From positions 1-59,753 of the forward strand of contig NZ_JAAIYO010000022.1 of NCBI RefSeq assembly GCF_014930455.1: a stretch of DNA of 59,753 bases, given 5' to 3'. Source of the DNA: Corallococcus soli. GTDB lineage: Bacteria; Myxococcota; Myxococcia; Myxococcales; Myxococcaceae. The notes beneath the pieces were generated by a model, which was not told the DNA's origin, ran no database searches, and worked only from the letters and a program-made list of their open reading frames with translations. Positions 38,838 to 49,483 of the stretch are shown one piece after another; the first letter of the stretch is position 1; each line of letters starts with the position of its first letter. The translations under genes and the position numbers were made by a program.

Positions 38838-41309
38838 ATGCTCCGCCGTCTTGCCCTCCTGGGGATGCTCGGTCTTGCCGCCTGCGACAGCGACGGCGAT
38901 GACGATGATGACATCCTCGATACGACCAAGGGAACGGTCGAGGGAACCCTGCAGCCCTTCCAGGCGGGCTCCGCCGCGGTGGGCAGCCCGTCCTCGCTGG
39001 ACGCGTTCTTCTCCCTGCCCAACGCGAAGAGCCTCTCCCAGTCCGTCTCCCGCGCGCTCGCCGCCCGGGGTGTGTGGCGCACGGGCATCCCGTCCAAGCC
39101 GCTGACGCAGGCGTCGTCCCTGCTGCCGGGGCAGGTCATCATCCGCTTCGACACGCCGGGCCTGTCCGCGGAGGAGGCCGTCGCGCAGGCGCGGGTCGCC
39201 GGCTATCACGTCGAGCACCAGGCGTACCTGAGCGACACCCTGCACCTGCTGCGCTTCGAGGTCCGCCAGCCGCAGGCGATGTCCAGCGGCGCCCCCAACG
39301 TGCGCGCCCTCACCGAGGCCGAGCACGTGCGCGTGCTCCAGAAGGTCCAGGCCGTGCCGGGCGTGCAGCACGCGGAGAGCAACGTGCGGGTGCGGCCGCT
39401 CGCCGTTCCCAACGACCCGCTGTATTCGCGGCAGTGGCACTACTCGAAGATGAACCTGCCCGCCGCGTGGGACCTGGGCACGGGCAGTGAGTCCATCATC
39501 GTCGCGGTGCTGGACACCGGCAGCACCGACCACCCGGACCTGAACTCGCGCATGCTGCCGGGCATGGACCTCATCTCCGACACCGCCAACGCCGGGGATG
39601 GCAATGGCGTGGACACCAACCCGAAGGACGAGGGGCGGGACCTGCCCAACGGGGGCTCGTCGTTCCACGGCACGCACGTGGCCGGCACCATTGGCGCGTC
39701 GTCCAACAACGGCGTGGGCATCGCGGGCGTCACCTGGTCGGGCCGCAACATCGTCCCGGTGCGCGTGCTGGGCACGCAGGGCGGCTCGCTGGCGGACATC
39801 GTCGCGGGCATGAACTGGGCCAGCGGTGGCAACGTCCCGGGCGTGGCGCCCATCGCCAACCGGGCGCGGGTCATCAACATGAGCCTGGGCGGCAACGGCG
39901 CTCCGTCGAAGGCGCTCCAGGACACGGTGAACGCCGCCGTGTTGCGCGGCTCCATCTTCGTGGTCGCTGCTGGCAACGAGAACACGAGCACCGCCAACAG
40001 CTTTCCCTGCAACCTGCAGAACGTCATCTGCGTGGGCGCGGTGCGCTTCAACGGCAAGCGCGCCAGCTACTCCAACTTCGGGCCCCAAGTGGACGTCATG
40101 GCCGCGGGCGGTCAGACGAGCGAGGACCGCAACGGCGACAAGTTCCCGGACGGCGTGCTGTCCACCCTGCCCAACAGCAGCAACCAGCCGTCGTATGACT
40201 GGTACCAGGGCACCAGCATGGCCACCCCGCACGTGGCGGGCATCGTCGCGCTGATGCTCGCGAAGAACCCCGGCCTCTCGTCCCAGGAAGTGGAGGGCAT
40301 CCTGAAGGACACGGCGGACGCGACGAGCCTGTGCTCGGAGGGTTGCGGCGCGGGGCTCGTGGACGCCTACGCCGCCGTCCTGCGCGCGTCGGGTGGAGGC
40401 AACCCGGACGCCCCGCCGAAGCTCGCCATCAGCACCACCCAGCTGTCCATCACGGGGACGGACACGCAGACCCTGTCGGTGCGCAACAACGGCGGCGGGT
40501 CGCTGCAGGTGGGCGTCGCCGTCTCCGGCGCCAACGCCTCCGCGGTGTCCGTCTCCAGCACCTCGCTGACGATCCCCGCCTACAAGTCCGCGTCGCTGAG
40601 CGTGAGCGTCAATCCGGGCTCGCTGGCCGTGGGCAGCTACGTGGCGCAGGTGGACCTCACGGGCGCGTCAGGCGCGGGCTCCGCGCAGGTGCTGGTGAAG
40701 TTCCGCGTGGGCGCCACCGAGGGCAAGGACGCGGTCCTCGCCTTCGCCTACCTGGATGCGGCGGGTGAGGTGCAGATCGACGACGACGGCATCGGCACGG
40801 TGTCCGGGGCCGGCGGCTACGAATACACGACGAAGCTCACCCCCCGCGACTACCTGGTGCTGGCGTCCATCGACGACACCGGCGAGGGCGACTACTTCGA
40901 CGACGGTGATCGCGTGGGCTTCTGGCGCGACACCACCCAGGTGGAGACCGTGGCGGTGACGAAGGGACAGAAGACCCCGGGCATCAGCTTCACCCTGGTG
41001 CCCTACCAGTCCGACGAGGACGAGCAGCCCAACGCGACCATCGGGCAGCCCTGCTCCAGCAGCAGCCAGTGTGGCGCCAACGGCCTGTGCGCCAATGGGA
41101 GCGCCTTCCCGGGCGGCTACTGCACCCAGGACTGTCTGTCGTTGAGCTGCCCGTCGGGTTCGGCCTGCTACCCGAGCAGCGATGGCGCCAGCGCCTACTG
41201 CTTCGCTTCGTGCACGCCGTCGAGCTCCGGCACGACGCAGGGCTCGTGCCGCACCGGCTACGTGTGCGTGGACGACGGTGCGGGCGGCGGCGCCTGCATC
41301 CCTCCCTGA
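38838..41309 (+). CDS. Subtilisin-like serine protease, lipoprotein
   Basis: 823 residues. The lipobox LAAC puts the lipid on Cys16, followed by an Asp-rich spacer. Residues about 95-190 (PGQVIIRF, AEEAVAQARVAGY) look like an inhibitor-type propeptide. The S8 domain has Asp226 (VLDTGSTDHPDL), His280 (FHGTHVAGT), oxyanion Asn380 (AAGNEN) and Ser460 (GTSMATPHVAG). Beta-sandwich repeats rich in Ser/Val follow (about 540-640), and a Cys-rich tail after about 745 (QPCSSSSQCGANGLC and CPSGSACYPSS), common in myxobacterial surface proteins. Probably a surface-anchored predatory or processing protease. Confidence 0.92.
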   Translation: MLRRLALLGMLGLAACDSDGDDDDDILDTTKGTVEGTLQPFQAGSAAVGSPSSLDAFFSLPNAKSLSQSVSRALAARGVWRTGIPSKPLTQASSLLPGQVIIRFDTPGLSAEEAVAQARVAGYHVEHQAYLSDTLHLLRFEVRQPQAMSSGAPNVRALTEAEHVRVLQKVQAVPGVQHAESNVRVRPLAVPNDPLYSRQWHYSKMNLPAAWDLGTGSESIIVAVLDTGSTDHPDLNSRMLPGMDLISDTANAGDGNGVDTNPKDEGRDLPNGGSSFHGTHVAGTIGASSNNGVGIAGVTWSGRNIVPVRVLGTQGGSLADIVAGMNWASGGNVPGVAPIANRARVINMSLGGNGAPSKALQDTVNAAVLRGSIFVVAAGNENTSTANSFPCNLQNVICVGAVRFNGKRASYSNFGPQVDVMAAGGQTSEDRNGDKFPDGVLSTLPNSSNQPSYDWYQGTSMATPHVAGIVALMLAKNPGLSSQEVEGILKDTADATSLCSEGCGAGLVDAYAAVLRASGGGNPDAPPKLAISTTQLSITGTDTQTLSVRNNGGGSLQVGVAVSGANASAVSVSSTSLTIPAYKSASLSVSVNPGSLAVGSYVAQVDLTGASGAGSAQVLVKFRVGATEGKDAVLAFAYLDAAGEVQIDDDGIGTVSGAGGYEYTTKLTPRDYLVLASIDDTGEGDYFDDGDRVGFWRDTTQVETVAVTKGQKTPGISFTLVPYQSDEDEQPNATIGQPCSSSSQCGANGLCANGSAFPGGYCTQDCLSLSCPSGSACYPSSDGASAYCFASCTPSSSGTTQGSCRTGYVCVDDGAGGGACIPP

Positions 41310-41407
41310 GGTGATGCTCCCGCCTCGTGTCGGTGGGGCGCGTGCGAACGCGCTCCCGGCACGAGGCTCGCGGGTGAGGCCTCGCTCCGGGGTACGCTGC
41401 CGGAGCG

Positions 41408-42061
41408 ATGACGGTCCCTCCCGCTGTTTTCCCGCCGGCCGGTGATGCGGCCCCGTCCTCCTGGCGGGCCCTGGCCACCGCGGGCGTGCTGGCCTGGACG
41501 GCGCTGGTGCACGCGCACCCGCCGTTCTTCTTCGCCATCGCCTCCGGCTTCTGCGCCCTCTGGCTCGCGGTGACGTGGCGGGCGATGGGCCCCTGGCGAA
41601 GGACTCCGCCGCGCCTGACGCTTCCGGATGCCGCGTGGAGCGTGGCCCAGGCGTTGGTGCTGTACGTCGGCGCGCGCGCGTTCCTGTGGGCCTTCTGTGG
41701 CGGCTTCACGGACGCGCTCTGCGAGCCGCTGCACGCCGTCTACGCGACGTTTGGCACGGGCTCCTGGAGCACGGCCCTGGCCCTGGTGCTGCTGCTCGTG
41801 CCCGCGGAGGAGCTGTTCTGGCGCGGCCTGGTGCAGGGCGCGCTGCGGCCGCGACTGGGGCGGTGGGGCGCGGTGGCCGGGTCGGCGGTGCTGTCCAGCC
41901 TCGCGCTGCTCGTCTTCGGGGAGCCCCTGCTGGCCCTGGCCGCGCTGCCCACGTCCCTCGCCTGGGGCGCGCTGGCCGAGTGGCGCCGTACACCCGTGGC
42001 GTCCTGGTTGAGCCACGCGCTGTGGGACGTGCTCATCGTCGTGCTGCTGCCCGCGGCGTGA
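41408..42061 (+). CDS. CPBP-family intramembrane metalloprotease
   Basis: 217 residues with about six membrane segments. The CPBP (CAAX protease/Abi) motif 1 is PAEELFWRG, with Glu134, Glu135 and Arg139. The last motif is SHALWDVLI, with His203 and Asp207. A middle FxxxH-type motif is not clear: the corresponding helix reads SSLALLVFGEPLLAL without the usual His, so activity may be altered. Substrate unknown. It lies between two unrelated plus-strand genes. Confidence 0.82.
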   Translation: MTVPPAVFPPAGDAAPSSWRALATAGVLAWTALVHAHPPFFFAIASGFCALWLAVTWRAMGPWRRTPPRLTLPDAAWSVAQALVLYVGARAFLWAFCGGFTDALCEPLHAVYATFGTGSWSTALALVLLLVPAEELFWRGLVQGALRPRLGRWGAVAGSAVLSSLALLVFGEPLLALAALPTSLAWGALAEWRRTPVASWLSHALWDVLIVVLLPAA

Positions 42062-42119
42062 GCGCGCCCGGGGGAGAAACCCGTGCATGGCCGGGCGGGG
42101 CCCGCCAGAATCCGCACCC

Positions 42120-43154
42120 ATGGCCACCTCCCCTGAAATCTGCGTCTTCGGCGCGGGCAGCATCGGCTGCTATGTCGGCGGTCGGCTCGCCGCGAATGGC
42201 GCCACGGTGCGCTTCATTGGCCGCGAGCGCGTGGTGCGGGAGGTCCGCGAGCACGGCCTGCGCCTGACGGACCTGCATGGGGCGGATCAGCGGGTGCCCG
42301 CCGCGCAGGTGGACATCGACACGGCGCCCACGGCGCTGGACACCGCGGACCTGGTGCTCGTCACGGTGAAGTCCGCGGCGACGGAGGAGGCGGGGCGCAC
42401 GCTCGCGTCCCGGCTCAAGCCCGGCGCCAGCGTCGTCAGCTTCCAGAACGGCCTGCACAACGCCCAGGTGCTGCGCGACCTGCTGCCCGGCCGCACGGTG
42501 CTCGCCGGGACGGTGCTCTTCAACGTCGCGGCGCAGGGGCAGGGCGCCTTCCACGCGGGTTCGGAGGGCACGCTGGACATCGAACAGCACGCGGTGCTCG
42601 CGCCCTTCGTGGACGCCTTCGCTCGCGCGGGGCTGCCGCTGAAGCAGCACGCCGACTTTGGCGCGGTGATGTGGGCGAAGCTGCTGTTCAACCTCAACAA
42701 CGCCATCAACGCGCTGGCCGACCTGCCGCTGAAGGAGGAGCTGTCGCGGCGCGCGTGGCGGCGATGTGTCGCGCTCGCGCAGCGTGAAGCCCTGGCCGTG
42801 CTGGACGTGGCCCGGGTGAAGCCCGCGAAGTTCACGCCCCTGCCGCCGCACTGGATTCCGGGCCTGCTGGAGATGCCGGACGCGGTGTTCGCGGTGCTCG
42901 CGAAGAAGATGCTCGCCATCGATCCGAAGGCGCGCTCGTCCATGTGGGACGACCTCAAGGCGGGCCGCAAGACGGAGGTGGACTACCTCAACGGGGAGGT
43001 CGTCCGGCTGGGACAGAAGCACGGCGTGGCCGTGCCGGTGAACTCCCGCATCGTGGAGCTGGTCCACGAGGCGGAAGCCGGCCCCCGTCGCGCGTGGACC
43101 GGCGAGGCCCTGCTCGCCGAGCTGCAGCGGGCGAAGTCCTCGACGGGGGCCTGA
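42120..43154 (+). CDS. panE: 2-dehydropantoate 2-reductase (ketopantoate reductase)
   Basis: 344 residues from the ATG at 42120. The NADPH-binding GAGSIG (11-16) follows the first strand. TVKSAATEEA carries the conserved Lys, and the catalytic Lys is in WAKLLFNLNNAINAL. SSMWDDLKAGRKTEVDYLNGEVV is the standard C-terminal substrate region. It makes pantoate for pantothenate and CoA in the cytosol. Family members with other 2-keto acid substrates exist, so panE is likely but not proven. It converges on htpG with a 40-bp gap. Confidence 0.88.
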   Translation: MATSPEICVFGAGSIGCYVGGRLAANGATVRFIGRERVVREVREHGLRLTDLHGADQRVPAAQVDIDTAPTALDTADLVLVTVKSAATEEAGRTLASRLKPGASVVSFQNGLHNAQVLRDLLPGRTVLAGTVLFNVAAQGQGAFHAGSEGTLDIEQHAVLAPFVDAFARAGLPLKQHADFGAVMWAKLLFNLNNAINALADLPLKEELSRRAWRRCVALAQREALAVLDVARVKPAKFTPLPPHWIPGLLEMPDAVFAVLAKKMLAIDPKARSSMWDDLKAGRKTEVDYLNGEVVRLGQKHGVAVPVNSRIVELVHEAEAGPRRAWTGEALLAELQRAKSSTGA

Positions 43155-43194
43155 GCGGGAGGGGGGCCTCCAGCGGTGAACCCGGACCGCGTGA

Positions 43195-45180
43195 TCAGGT
43201 CGTGGGCGCCGTCGCCGTCACGGTGGCGGCGGCGGGGGGCGGCACCTGGGCCGCATCCGGGAGGCCGTTGCCCGCGCCGGACGTGGCCAGCTGCGTGAGC
43301 AGCGCGGTCATCCTCCGGGCGAAGCGGTTCGGATCGCTCAGCGGGCTGCCCTCGGTGAGCAGCGCCTGGTCGTGCAGGAGCTCAATCCACTCGCTCACCT
43401 GCGGCAGGGACGGATCCCGGGCGATGAGGCCGCGCAGGTGCTCGATGACCGGGTGCTTGGGGTTGATCTCCAGGATGCGCTTCATGCGCGGCATCCCCTT
43501 GCCGCGCTCCTTCAGCAGCCGCTCCAGGTAGGCCGGCGAGCCGCCCTCGGACACCACCAGGCACACCGGCGAATCCGTGAGGCGATCCGACACGCGCACC
43601 TCGCGCACGTCCTCGCGCAGCACGTCCTTCATCCGGTCCGTGAGGCCCTTGAGCCCTTCGGAGTGCTGCTCCTTCTCCTTCTTCTCCTCGTCCGTGGACT
43701 GGAGCTTCAGGTCCGCGTTGAGCGCGGAGACCAGCGGCTTGCCCTGGAAGTCGCGCAGGCCCTGCGCGGCCCACTCGTCCACCGGGTCCGTCATGAAGAG
43801 CACCTCGTAGCCGCGCTTCTTCAGCGACTCCAGGTGGGGGCTGTCCGCCACCGCCTTCCGGCTCTCGCCGTAGACGTAGTAGATGGCCTCCTGGCCCTCC
43901 TTCATGCGCGTGACGTAGTCCGCCAGCGACGTGAGGCCCTCCTCGCGCGAGGACTCGTAGCGCACGAGCGCCCCCAGCTTCTCGCGGTACTCCGTCTCCA
44001 GCGTCAGGCCTTCCTTCACCACCGTGCCGAAGGACTCCCAGAACGTGCGGTAGTCGTCCGGCTTGTCCTTGGCCATCTTCTCCAGCAGGTCCAGCGACTT
44101 CTTCACGACGTGCTTGCGGATGGCGCGCACCACCGCGGAGTCCTGCAACATCTCACGCGACACGTTGAGCGGCAGGTCGTCCGAGTCGATGACGCCGCGC
44201 ACGAAGCGCAGCCACTGCGGCACCAGGTCCTCGCAGCGGTCCATGATGAACACGCGCTTGACGAACAGCCGCACGCCGCGCTGCTGCTGCGAGTTCAGGT
44301 CGAACGGCGGGTGCCTGGGCACGAAGAGCAGGCCGGTGAACTGCTGCGTGCCGTCCGCCTTGAAGTGCGTCCACGCCAGCGGCTGGTCGTAGTCGTGCGT
44401 CAGGTGCTTGTAGAACTCCTGGTATTGCTCGTCCGTCACCTCCGACTTCGGGCGCTGCCACAGGGCGCTCGCCTTGTTCACCACCTCCAGCGCCGTCTGG
44501 GTGGCCTGGGTCTCCCCGCTGCCCACCTGCTTCGTCACCTGGAGCTTGATGGGGTGGCCCACGTAGTCCGAGTACTGGGTGATGAGCTGGCGCAGCTTCC
44601 ACTCGTCCAGGAACTCCTTCTGGTCCGGCTTCAGGTGCAGCGTGATGGCGGTGCCGCGCGTGGCCTTCTCCGCGGGCTCCACGGTGAAGGTGCCGTGCGC
44701 CTCCGACGCCCAGCGCCACGCGGTGCTCTCACCGGGGGCGCGGCTCACCACGTCCACGCGGTCCGCGACCAGGTACGCGCTGTAGAAGCCCACGCCGAAC
44801 TGACCGATGAGCTGCATGTCCTTCTGGCCCTTCTGGGCCAGGGCCTGGAGGAACTCGCGCGAACCGGAGTGCGCGATGGTGCCCAGGTTCTTCACCAACT
44901 CGTCGTGCGTCATGCCGATGCCGGTGTCCTCGATGGTGAGGGTGCCCTTGTCGGCGTCCGGGATGATGCGCAGCTCCAGCGCCGGCTCGTCCTTGAGGAG
45001 GTCCGGCTCCGTGATGGCGCGGAAGCGCAGCTTGTCCAGCGCGTCCGACGCGTTGGACACCAGCTCCCGCAGGAAGATCTCCTGGTGGCTGTAGAGCGAA
45101 TTGATGACCAGGCTCAGCAGCTGCTGGATCTCCGCCTGGAACGAATGGGTTTCCCGCTGGGGGTGGGTCTCTGCGGACAT
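43195..45180 (-). CDS. htpG: Hsp90-family chaperone HtpG
   Basis: 661 residues from the ATG at 45180, with GGAGG 5 bases ahead; an in-frame ATG upstream lacks this. GHKL ATPase motifs are present: Glu39 and Asn43 ([11 protein letters not shown]), DTGIGM (85-90) and [13 protein letters not shown]. The middle domain has the catalytic-loop Arg region (NVSREMLQ), and the C-terminal dimerisation domain ends in a short Pro/Ala/Thr tail with no MEEVD. Slightly longer than the E. coli protein. ATP-driven cytosolic folding. Confidence 0.96.
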
Positions 45181-45311
45181 GAGGGCCTCCGGGCGCTTGG
45201 GAGCGGCGCCAATCCCCTTCCCCATAACCATGCCCGGCGGCTTGTCGAGAAGAGGGAATCCGCTCCAGGCTCCGCTGGGAGGGGCGGCCGGGTTGGGGTA
45301 GGGAAGGGGGC

Positions 45312-47036
45312 ATGGCCAAGTTTTCCTCCCGCACCCTCCTGCCCCTGCTCGGCGCCATGCTCCTGTCCGGCGCCGCCCCCGCCGCGGAGGCGCCCGCCCG
45401 CCTGCCCGACGCCCCGACGCTGAAGCGCATGACGGCGCGCTTCGCCCCGGTGGACCTGAAGGTGGACGTCTCCAAGCTGCCGGACGCGGAGAAGCGCGCC
45501 CTGGCCAAGGTGGTCCAGGCCGCGAAGCTGATGGACCCCCTCTTCCTGCGTCAGGCCTGGGCGGGCAACGAGGCGCTGCTCCTGGACCTGGTGAAGGACA
45601 CGACGCCCCTGGGCAAGGCGCGGCTGCACGCGTTCCTGCTCAACAAGGGCCCCTGGTCGCGCCTGGACGAGGCGAAGCCGTTCCTGCCCGGCGTGCCGGC
45701 GAAGCCGGAGGAGGGCAACTTCTATCCCGCGGGCGCCACCAAGGCGGAGGTGGAGGCGTGGGTGAAGGGCCTGCCGGAGGCGCAGCAGCCCGCGGCGACG
45801 GGCTTCTTCACCACGCTGCGCAAGGGACCGGACGGCAAGTTCGTGAGCGTGCCCTACAGCATCGAATACCAGGGCGAGCTGGCCCTGGCCGCGCAGCTGC
45901 TGCGCGAGGCGGCGGCGCTCACCCAGCAGCCCACGCTCAAGAGCTTCCTGGAGAAGCGCGCCGCGGCGTTCCTGTCCAACGACTACTACGCGAGCGAGGT
46001 CGCGTGGATGGAGCTGGACGCGAGCGTGGAGCCCACCATCGGGCCCTATGAGGTCTACGAGGACGGCTGGTTCAACTACAAGGCCGCGTTCGAGGCGTTC
46101 GTCGGCGTGCGCGACGACGTGGAGACGCAGAAGCTCTCCAAGTTCAGCGCGGAGCTGCAGGAGCTGGAGAACAACCTCCCCATCGAGCCGTCGCTGCGCA
46201 ACCCGAAGATTGGCGCGCTGGCCCCCATCCGCGTCATCAACAGCCTGTACTCCTCCGGCGACGCCAACCGCGGCGTGCAGACCGCGGCCTTCAACCTGCC
46301 CAACGACGAGCGCGTGGCGGCGGAGAAGGGCACCAAGCGCGTGATGCTCAAGAACGTGCAGGAGGCCAAGTTCCAGCGCGTGCTGCTGCCCATCGCGAAG
46401 GTGGCGCTGCCCGCGAAGGACCGCAAGGACGTGGCCTTCGACGCCTTCTTCACGCACATCCTGATGCACGAGCTGATGCACGGCCTGGGGCCCCACAACG
46501 TCACCGTGGCCGGGAAGCAGACGACGGTGCGGCAGGCGCTCCAGGCGTCCTCCAGCGCGATTGAAGAGGCCAAGGCGGACGTCTCCGGCCTGTGGGCGCT
46601 CCAGCGGCTGGTGGACAAGGGCACCCTGGACAAGTCCCTGCAGCGCACCATGTATACGACGTTCCTCGCGTCCGCGTTCCGCTCCATCCGCTTCGGCATC
46701 GACGAGGCGCACGGCAAGGGCGTGGCGCTGCAGCTCAACCACTTCCTGGACACCGGCGCGGTGAAGGTGAACGCGGACGGCACCTTCGAGGTGGTGCCGG
46801 ACAAGATGCAGGCGTCCGTCACGTCGCTGACGAACCAGCTCATGGCCCTGCAGGCGAAGGGCGACCGCGCGGAGGCCGAGGCCCTGCTCGCGAAGCAGGG
46901 GGTGGTGCGGCCCTCCGTGCAGAAGGTGCTGGAGCGGCTGAAGAACGTGCCGGTGGACATCGAGCCGCGCTACGTCACCGCGGACATGCTGGTGCGCGAC
47001 TTCGGCGCGCCCGCGGCGGCCCCCGCCACGAAGTAG
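45312..47036 (+). CDS. M49-like (dipeptidyl peptidase III-related) zinc peptidase, exported
   Basis: 574 residues with a signal peptide (about 1-25, ending AAPAAEA). The zinc motif HELMH (His386, Glu387, His390) sits in HILMHELMHGLGPH, and the third ligand motif EEAKAD (418-423) corresponds to the EECRAx site of DPP III. The spacing is a plain HEXXH rather than the HEXXGH of classical M49 enzymes, as in the peptidase-like part of plant Nudix hydrolase 3 relatives. It probably acts in the periplasm or outside. Divergent from htpG. Peptidase activity is inferred from the motifs. Confidence 0.82.
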   Translation: MAKFSSRTLLPLLGAMLLSGAAPAAEAPARLPDAPTLKRMTARFAPVDLKVDVSKLPDAEKRALAKVVQAAKLMDPLFLRQAWAGNEALLLDLVKDTTPLGKARLHAFLLNKGPWSRLDEAKPFLPGVPAKPEEGNFYPAGATKAEVEAWVKGLPEAQQPAATGFFTTLRKGPDGKFVSVPYSIEYQGELALAAQLLREAAALTQQPTLKSFLEKRAAAFLSNDYYASEVAWMELDASVEPTIGPYEVYEDGWFNYKAAFEAFVGVRDDVETQKLSKFSAELQELENNLPIEPSLRNPKIGALAPIRVINSLYSSGDANRGVQTAAFNLPNDERVAAEKGTKRVMLKNVQEAKFQRVLLPIAKVALPAKDRKDVAFDAFFTHILMHELMHGLGPHNVTVAGKQTTVRQALQASSSAIEEAKADVSGLWALQRLVDKGTLDKSLQRTMYTTFLASAFRSIRFGIDEAHGKGVALQLNHFLDTGAVKVNADGTFEVVPDKMQASVTSLTNQLMALQAKGDRAEAEALLAKQGVVRPSVQKVLERLKNVPVDIEPRYVTADMLVRDFGAPAAAPATK

Positions 47037-47104
47037 TCATTCCCGTGCCCCCGGGCCCCTTTTCCCGTGCGCGGGAGGAGGGGAGGGGTCAGTAAGGGAA
47101 GCAC

Positions 47105-47830
47105 ATGGTGCCCGAGTCCCACTCCCGTCCCGTGCCCCCCGACCCGTGGGGGCTCGTGCTCGCGCTCACGGTGCTGGGCGCGTGGGGGGGGCACCTGGCG
47201 TGGCTGCTGGCGGGCCCCGAGCGGCCGTGGGACTCGCCGCTCACCTGGCTGCACGTCCTCCTCCAGATGTGGCTGTCCACCGGCCTGTTCATCACCGGCC
47301 ATGACGCGATGCACGGCACCGTGTCCCTGCACCGCCGGGTGAACGCGGCGGTGGGCACGGTGGCCTGCTTCCTCTTCGCGGGCCTGTCCTACCGGCGGCT
47401 GGTGGTGAACCACCGCGCGCACCACGCGGACCCCACCGGGGAGCACGACCCGGACTTCGCCACCCGCACGCAGGCCTTCTGGCCGTGGTTCGGCACCTTC
47501 ATGGTGCGCTACACGACGTGGCCGCAAATCCTGGTGATGGCGTTGAAGTTCAACGCGCTCCTGCTGCTGGGCGTGGCCCAGGCGCGCATCCTGGCGTTCT
47601 GGGTGCTGCCGTCGGTGCTGGCCACGGTGCAGCTCTTCTATTTCGGCACCTACCGGCCCCACCGGCGGCCGGACACGGCCCAGATGGCGCCCCACCATGC
47701 GCGCACCCTGGCGCGCAACCACCCGTGGGCCTTCCTGTCGTGCTTCTTCTTCGGCTACCACTGGGAGCACCACGCGTCCCCCGGCACGCCCTGGTGGCGG
47801 CTGTGGCGACTGAAGGACGCCCGGCGGTAA
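47105..47830 (+). CDS. crtW: CrtW-type beta-carotene ketolase / fatty acid desaturase family
   Basis: 241 residues. The membrane di-iron His clusters are GHDAMHG (His66, His70), VNHRAHH (His103, 106, 107), FGTYRPHR and HWEHH near the C-terminus. The wording ITGHDAMHGTV, DPDF, QLFYFGTYRPHR and FGYHWEHH matches CrtW ketolases closely. It would add the 4-keto group to a carotenoid ring in the inner membrane. GGGAAG lies a few bases before the ATG. No other carotenoid genes adjoin it, so the substrate (for example torulene- or myxobactone-type carotenoids) is inference. Confidence 0.85.
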   Translation: MVPESHSRPVPPDPWGLVLALTVLGAWGGHLAWLLAGPERPWDSPLTWLHVLLQMWLSTGLFITGHDAMHGTVSLHRRVNAAVGTVACFLFAGLSYRRLVVNHRAHHADPTGEHDPDFATRTQAFWPWFGTFMVRYTTWPQILVMALKFNALLLLGVAQARILAFWVLPSVLATVQLFYFGTYRPHRRPDTAQMAPHHARTLARNHPWAFLSCFFFGYHWEHHASPGTPWWRLWRLKDARR

Positions 47831-47863
47831 CCGACCGGGGGGCTGGGGCGTTATAGAGGGGCC

Positions 47864-48853
<990 letters not shown>

Positions 48854-48856
48854 CGC

Positions 48857-49471
48857 ATGGCCTCCAAGCAACCCTGGCTCAACCCCGCCGTCGCCCTCGG
48901 GGGACTGGCGCCCCTGGCCCTGCTCGCGGTGCAGGGCGCCCAGGGGCAACTCGGGGCCAACGGCATCGAGTTCGCCCTCAACCAGACGGGCCTCTTCGCG
49001 CTGGCGGTGCTGTTGGCGTCGCTGGCGTGTACGCCACTGCGGCTCGTCACCGGCTGGACGTGGCCCGCGCGCATCCGCCGCACGCTGGGCCTGCTGGCCT
49101 TCGCGTACGCCTGCGCGCACTTCCTCACGTACGCCGTGTTGGATCAGGGCCTGGACGTGCGCGCCATGGCGGAGGACGTGCTGACGCGGCCCTTCATCAC
49201 CGTGGGCTTCACCGCGTTCGTGCTGCTGGTGCCGCTGGCCCTCACGTCCACGAACCAGCAGGTGCGCCGGCTGGGCTTCCCGAAGTGGCAGCGCCTGCAC
49301 CGGCTGGCCTACGTGGCCGCCATGCTGGGCGTGGTGCACTTCGTGTGGCGGGTGAAGAAGGACGTCACGGAGCCGGTGCTCTACGGCGCCGTGCTGGCCC
49401 TGCTGCTGGCGGTGCGGGTGGGAGAGGCCGTGCGCAAGAGGCGGGCGCTCGCCGCGCAGCGCACGGCGTGA
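48857..49471 (+). CDS. msrQ: Haem-binding membrane subunit MsrQ
   Basis: 204 residues, six hydrophobic segments, ferric-reductase-like transmembrane family. GLLAFAYACAHFLTY and KWQRLHRLAYVAAMLGVVHFVW hold the paired His of haem b sites. It passes electrons from the quinone pool or flavin to MsrP. The start is 3 bp after the msrP stop. It ends 12 bp from a convergent response-regulator gene. Confidence 0.94.
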   Translation: MASKQPWLNPAVALGGLAPLALLAVQGAQGQLGANGIEFALNQTGLFALAVLLASLACTPLRLVTGWTWPARIRRTLGLLAFAYACAHFLTYAVLDQGLDVRAMAEDVLTRPFITVGFTAFVLLVPLALTSTNQQVRRLGFPKWQRLHRLAYVAAMLGVVHFVWRVKKDVTEPVLYGAVLALLLAVRVGEAVRKRRALAAQRTA

Positions 49472-49483
49472 AGCGGCGCGCTG

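Noticed and set aside
43372..45423. Plus-strand open frame antisense to htpG
   Set aside because: Leu/Arg/His-rich shadow, no recognisable domain, crosses the htpG start and an intergenic gap.
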